Shown here one piece after another: positions 61,591 to 64,000 of a stretch of 64,000 nt of DNA. The stretch is from Dendrophyllia cribrosa (lineage: Eukaryota; Cnidaria; Anthozoa; Scleractinia; Dendrophylliidae): contig JAJLRJ010000009.1 of assembly GCA_024195265.1 (NCBI GenBank), positions 6,752,997-6,816,996 of the forward strand, in the 5' to 3' direction. Both the position numbers and the translations under genes were made by a program. Every line of letters begins with the position of its first letter. Positions within the stretch are counted from its first letter, which is position 1. The notes under the pieces are model-generated. The model was not told the origin of the DNA and made no database searches. It saw nothing but the letters and a program-made list of their open reading frames with translations.

Positions 61591-61879
61591 TCGCCGATGA
61601 TCATCGGCGAGATTTGGTGTTCTTCTTATATATAGACAGAATGACTTCGCCGATGAACATCGGCGACATTTGTGGTTCTTATTGTATACAGACAGAACAA
61701 CTTCGCCGATGAACATCGGCGAGATTTGGTGTTCTTCTCATATACAGATAGAATGACTTCGCCGATGAACATCGGCGACATTTGTGGTTCTTATTGTATA
61801 CAGACAGAACAACTTCTCGGCGAGATTTGGTGTTCTTCTCATATACAGATAGAATGACTTCGCCGATGATCATCGGCGA
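61591..61879. repeat. 56-bp tandem array of 20-bp palindromes (6 units)
   Basis: TCGCCGATGATCATCGGCGA (perfect) or its one-base variant with GAAC at the centre starts at 61591, 61647, 61703, 61759 and 61860. The fifth unit, expected at 61815, lacks 11 bases of the palindrome, so the next start is at 101 bp instead of 112. Spacers alternate between two types (GATTTGGTGTTCTTCT and CATTTGTGGTTCTTATTG), giving a 112-bp higher-order unit. First and last units have the perfect palindrome; inner ones have the imperfect centre. Confidence 0.92.
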
Positions 61880-62034
61880 GAAGGCAGTTCTGTATATAGT
61901 GGTTAAAGTAATATTTACATATTGAGAAGGTGGCGTATTTCTTGTCGTTCTGTATAGTGAAACAGCTACATAATACGTGTTTGTCTGATCACTGACGGTG
62001 AAGTCGGCGTTCTATCTCAAGATTGCACGTCTTA
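61880..62034. other. Short spacer before a DNA transposon
   Basis: Nothing was recognised apart from the left TTA target copy at 62032-62034. Confidence 0.5.
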
Positions 62035-62468
62035 GGCCCCGTCCACACCAATGCGTTTTAATTTGAAAACGCATACTTTTTATCCGTTTTTACCGATCGT
62101 CCACGCTAAAACGATAAAAAACGGAGATGTTTATCTATGAAAACGGAGGTTTTCGATACGCTTTTCAGAGTGGAGACTTTTGAAAACGCGGGTCTATCGT
62201 TTTAGTGTGGACGGCAAAACAGAGCTTTCCAAAAACGCTTACGTCACAACTAGTAACGCGTAGTATCGCTGACGCTATTGGAGCATGCGTATTGAACAGA
62301 AAAACGTCCGAGCAGAGCCTGGTGAAGAAAACGCATCATCGTTTCTCAGCCCCTAGTGTGGACGGTCAAAAACGATGTGAAAACGCTAGTGTGGACGCAG
62401 ATCTTTTTATCCGTTTTCGGGGAACCAAAAACGGAGGTTTTCAAAAACGCATTAGTGTAGACGGGGCA
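62035..62468. mobile_element. Non-autonomous DNA transposon (MITE), 434 bp, TTA target duplication
   Basis: The terminal inverted repeats are 25 bp (62035-62059 starting GGCCCCGTCCACAC; 62444-62468) with 22 matches. Both ends are flanked by TTA (62032-62034 and 62469-62471). Inside, the motifs AAAACG and GTGTGGACG recur many times in both orientations as subterminal repeats. No transposase is encoded; the ORF across it is a by-product. A 3-bp TWA target fits the PIF/Harbinger superfamily, but the class is inferred from ends only. Confidence 0.75.
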
Positions 62469-62471
62469 TTA

Positions 62472-62911
62472 TTATTAGGTGCGGGGCACTTTTACCGTGG
62501 TCAATGACACTTTCACCACGGGAAACTGCATTTAGTGAGAGTGACCGACATTTCCCCGAGGTAAATTTCCCGTGGTAAATATCCATGGATACATAAAAAA
62601 GATCACACGAAGCACCCATGACATTTAACGTGGTAAGTTGCAATGGTGTTTGGATGCCCAAGATACAAGAGCCAATCACGATGCTCCGTTTGTCATCAAC
62701 GCGTAACCACAAAGGAAAAGTCATTCACTGAATTGAGTGACATTTTTTTTACCTTGGCAAATTACAAATCGCGTGTAACCGCTGGTTAACACGGTATACT
62801 AAACCCAAGTGTGATGCACCGCGGGATGATCTACCATGGGAAATGCCATTTATCGTAGTGTGTGTAACCGCACTTATGATCAGTTATAGTAACTAATTCA
62901 GTCCGAACCCC
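62472..62911. other. Spacer with repeated GTGGTAAAT-like motifs, possible old element
   Basis: ACCGTGG/CCACGG and related words (CCGTGGTAAAT, ACGTGGTAAG, CCATGGGAAAT) recur in both orientations across about 400 bp. This suggests a degraded mobile element or subterminal repeat field. I could not define ends or a target duplication. A minus-strand frame of 90 codons (62452-62724) overlaps the neighbouring transposon end and is not supported. Confidence 0.3.
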
Positions 62912-62915
62912 TTAA

Positions 62916-63328
62916 AGGGATGGTTTCACGGTTCGGCGCATGTGCACAGATTAAAATGCTTTATTCGCTTTCTTACCAATTTTATCGGTTAAAAAAAGAA
63001 AACTCACATTTACTTCAATAATCACATACTATAATTTGTCCAAACAAAGCGAAGGATGACTAAAATTCACAGAAAATTTCAACGGATTACACCGACAAAG
63101 TCGACACTGAATAAAACCTTTGACCCGAAGGATTTATTCTACGCCCTGGTGGCTTTCATGGCGCACATTGGTATGTATAATCATCCATTCAATCAGCTGA
63201 CTGACCGCGACATTTTCACGGGCAAATTTCCCGCCAGAGTTATCTACTCGCTTCCGATTGGTCTAAATAATGAAATTAAATGGGTTACGCCATAGCTTGC
63301 ACATGCGCCGAACCGTGAAACCCTCCCT
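62916..63328. mobile_element. Non-autonomous DNA transposon (MITE), 413 bp, TTAA target duplication
   Basis: The 31-bp terminal inverted repeats (62916-62946 and 63298-63328) match at 30 of 31 bases. They begin AGGGATGGTTTCACGG on the left; the right one differs by G for T at base 6. TTAA flanks both ends (62912-62915 and 63329-63332), the target preference of piggyBac-type elements. No transposase is present. An ORF of 79 codons inside (63056-63295) has no recognisable domain. The near-identical ends suggest fairly recent activity. Confidence 0.85.
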
Positions 63329-63332
63329 TTAA

Positions 63333-63649
63333 TAGACCTTTTTACCTGGGCTTGCCCGTTTGTCACGTGACATTCTCTAGGTAATTGTTCCTCTAGCTTT
63401 CTAAAAAACAACTAGGCTCCCTTTGTTGAGCATGTGTCTACTACACGCTGCTAAATTTTAATTCAACCTTTTTTCTTTTGACATTTTGGGGTCTACCCGT
63501 TGAAGGTCAACTCTACTAGGTCAACACATGGCTGTCACGTGCGGCCTTTCTTCGGCCAGTTTTTCATCAATTTCACGTCTTAAAAGAACAAACTATTTTA
63601 AGTTTCAGAGGTTTAATATTTGAAGTGAGAACGTTTCCGGATTCAAGAA
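63333..63649. other. Non-coding stretch
   Basis: It contains two CACGTG-type palindromes (about 63364 and 63536) and no ORF, RNA or repeat I can support. An acceptor-like AGTTTCAG ends at 63608 but leads to short frames only. Confidence 0.4.
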
Positions 63650-63826
63650 ATGAAAGATGTTGGCTTAGAATTCAATAAATTATGTGACGAGGCTGGTGAA
63701 ATCCGCTCGTCGGACTTCCAATCTCTATATAGCTCTCACTGGGAAAACAAAACAATTCCGACTTGTGGTAAAAAATATGCGTGCTTCGCCAGCCTGGAAA
63801 AAGATTGGAAAATAGGTTCCAAATGA
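63650..63826 (+). CDS. Small ORF of 58 codons, unrecognised
   Basis: ATG at 63650 to TGA at 63824-63826 encodes a peptide starting MKDVGLEFNKLCDEAGE. Its composition is balanced (Cys, Trp, Lys, Glu, Ser) rather than low-complexity like the surrounding AT-rich translations. An in-frame stop lies shortly upstream. It has no signal peptide or known motif. The DNA contains a near-palindromic pair (AGGCTGGTGAA and TTCGCCAGCCT, about 63695 and 63785), so it may instead be part of a repeat. Confidence 0.15.
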   Translation: MKDVGLEFNKLCDEAGEIRSSDFQSLYSSHWENKTIPTCGKKYACFASLEKDWKIGSK

Positions 63827-64000
63827 TCCAGAATACAAAATGTATGAATTTGACACAAATGTCCGTTTACGAGCAAAGCAGAACAACATTGTTTTTGAGC
63901 AAAAATCCTTATATTTTGCCTTTGCGAATATTTCTAAGGAATGATACTGTAAAGTTTGGAGAGTCTATAGGCTATTTATTTGATAAGTCAAACAGCTGCT
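63827..64000. other. Right edge, nothing recognised
   Basis: AT-rich sequence with no supported feature. Confidence 0.5.

Noticed and set aside
62205..62507. 100-codon ORF across the TTA-flanked transposon
   Set aside because: It starts in the element and crosses its terminal repeat, with no transposase motif.
63056..63295. 79-codon ORF inside the TTAA element
   Set aside because: Lies wholly within a 413-bp non-autonomous element and has no recognisable domain.

Overview
The window is animal-type nuclear DNA: an AT-rich, spliced, transposon-littered sequence with GT-AG introns and an EGF-encoding exon. No bacterial operon, tRNA or rRNA is visible. An anthozoan cnidarian (coral or anemone) is my best guess from the style of gene and repeats, but nothing here proves it.

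Bases 2-58163 appear to be one exon, still open at the left edge, that encodes more than 19,000 residues of a serine-rich repeat in which about every second residue is Ser. The DNA is a tandem array of a 36-bp (12-codon) monomer. Monomers are grouped into higher-order units of several hundred bp, and these into multi-kb blocks duplicated at offsets that are multiples of 36 (for example 7308, 5508, 3852, 3600, 3528, 1800). Three single extra bases at about 7563, 10129 and 10328 break and then restore the frame; paralogous copies lack them, so they look like sequence errors or private mutations. Up to about 39.6 kb the array uses one set of monomers, from about 39.6 to 56.9 kb a second set is mixed in, and from about 56.9 to 58.09 kb the repeats are decayed but keep the 12-residue phase.

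The exon ends with the last two cysteines of an EGF-like domain and splices in phase 1 (intron 58164-58506) to a 114-bp symmetrical exon (58507-58620) encoding a complete calcium-binding EGF domain. The product is therefore probably an extracellular, mucin- or adhesin-like giant protein. Its N-terminus lies outside the window and its C-terminus is unresolved: two weak candidate next exons are listed.

Bases 58621-64000 are mostly non-coding. They hold a perfect 37-bp inverted repeat, an ATT microsatellite, a G/C-rich hairpin, a 69-bp degenerate triplet repeat, a 56-bp array of perfect or near-perfect palindromes, and two short non-autonomous DNA transposons with terminal inverted repeats and target duplications (TTA and TTAA). 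One possible signal-anchor first exon (60728-60868) and a 58-residue ORF near the right end are the only other coding candidates, both weak.
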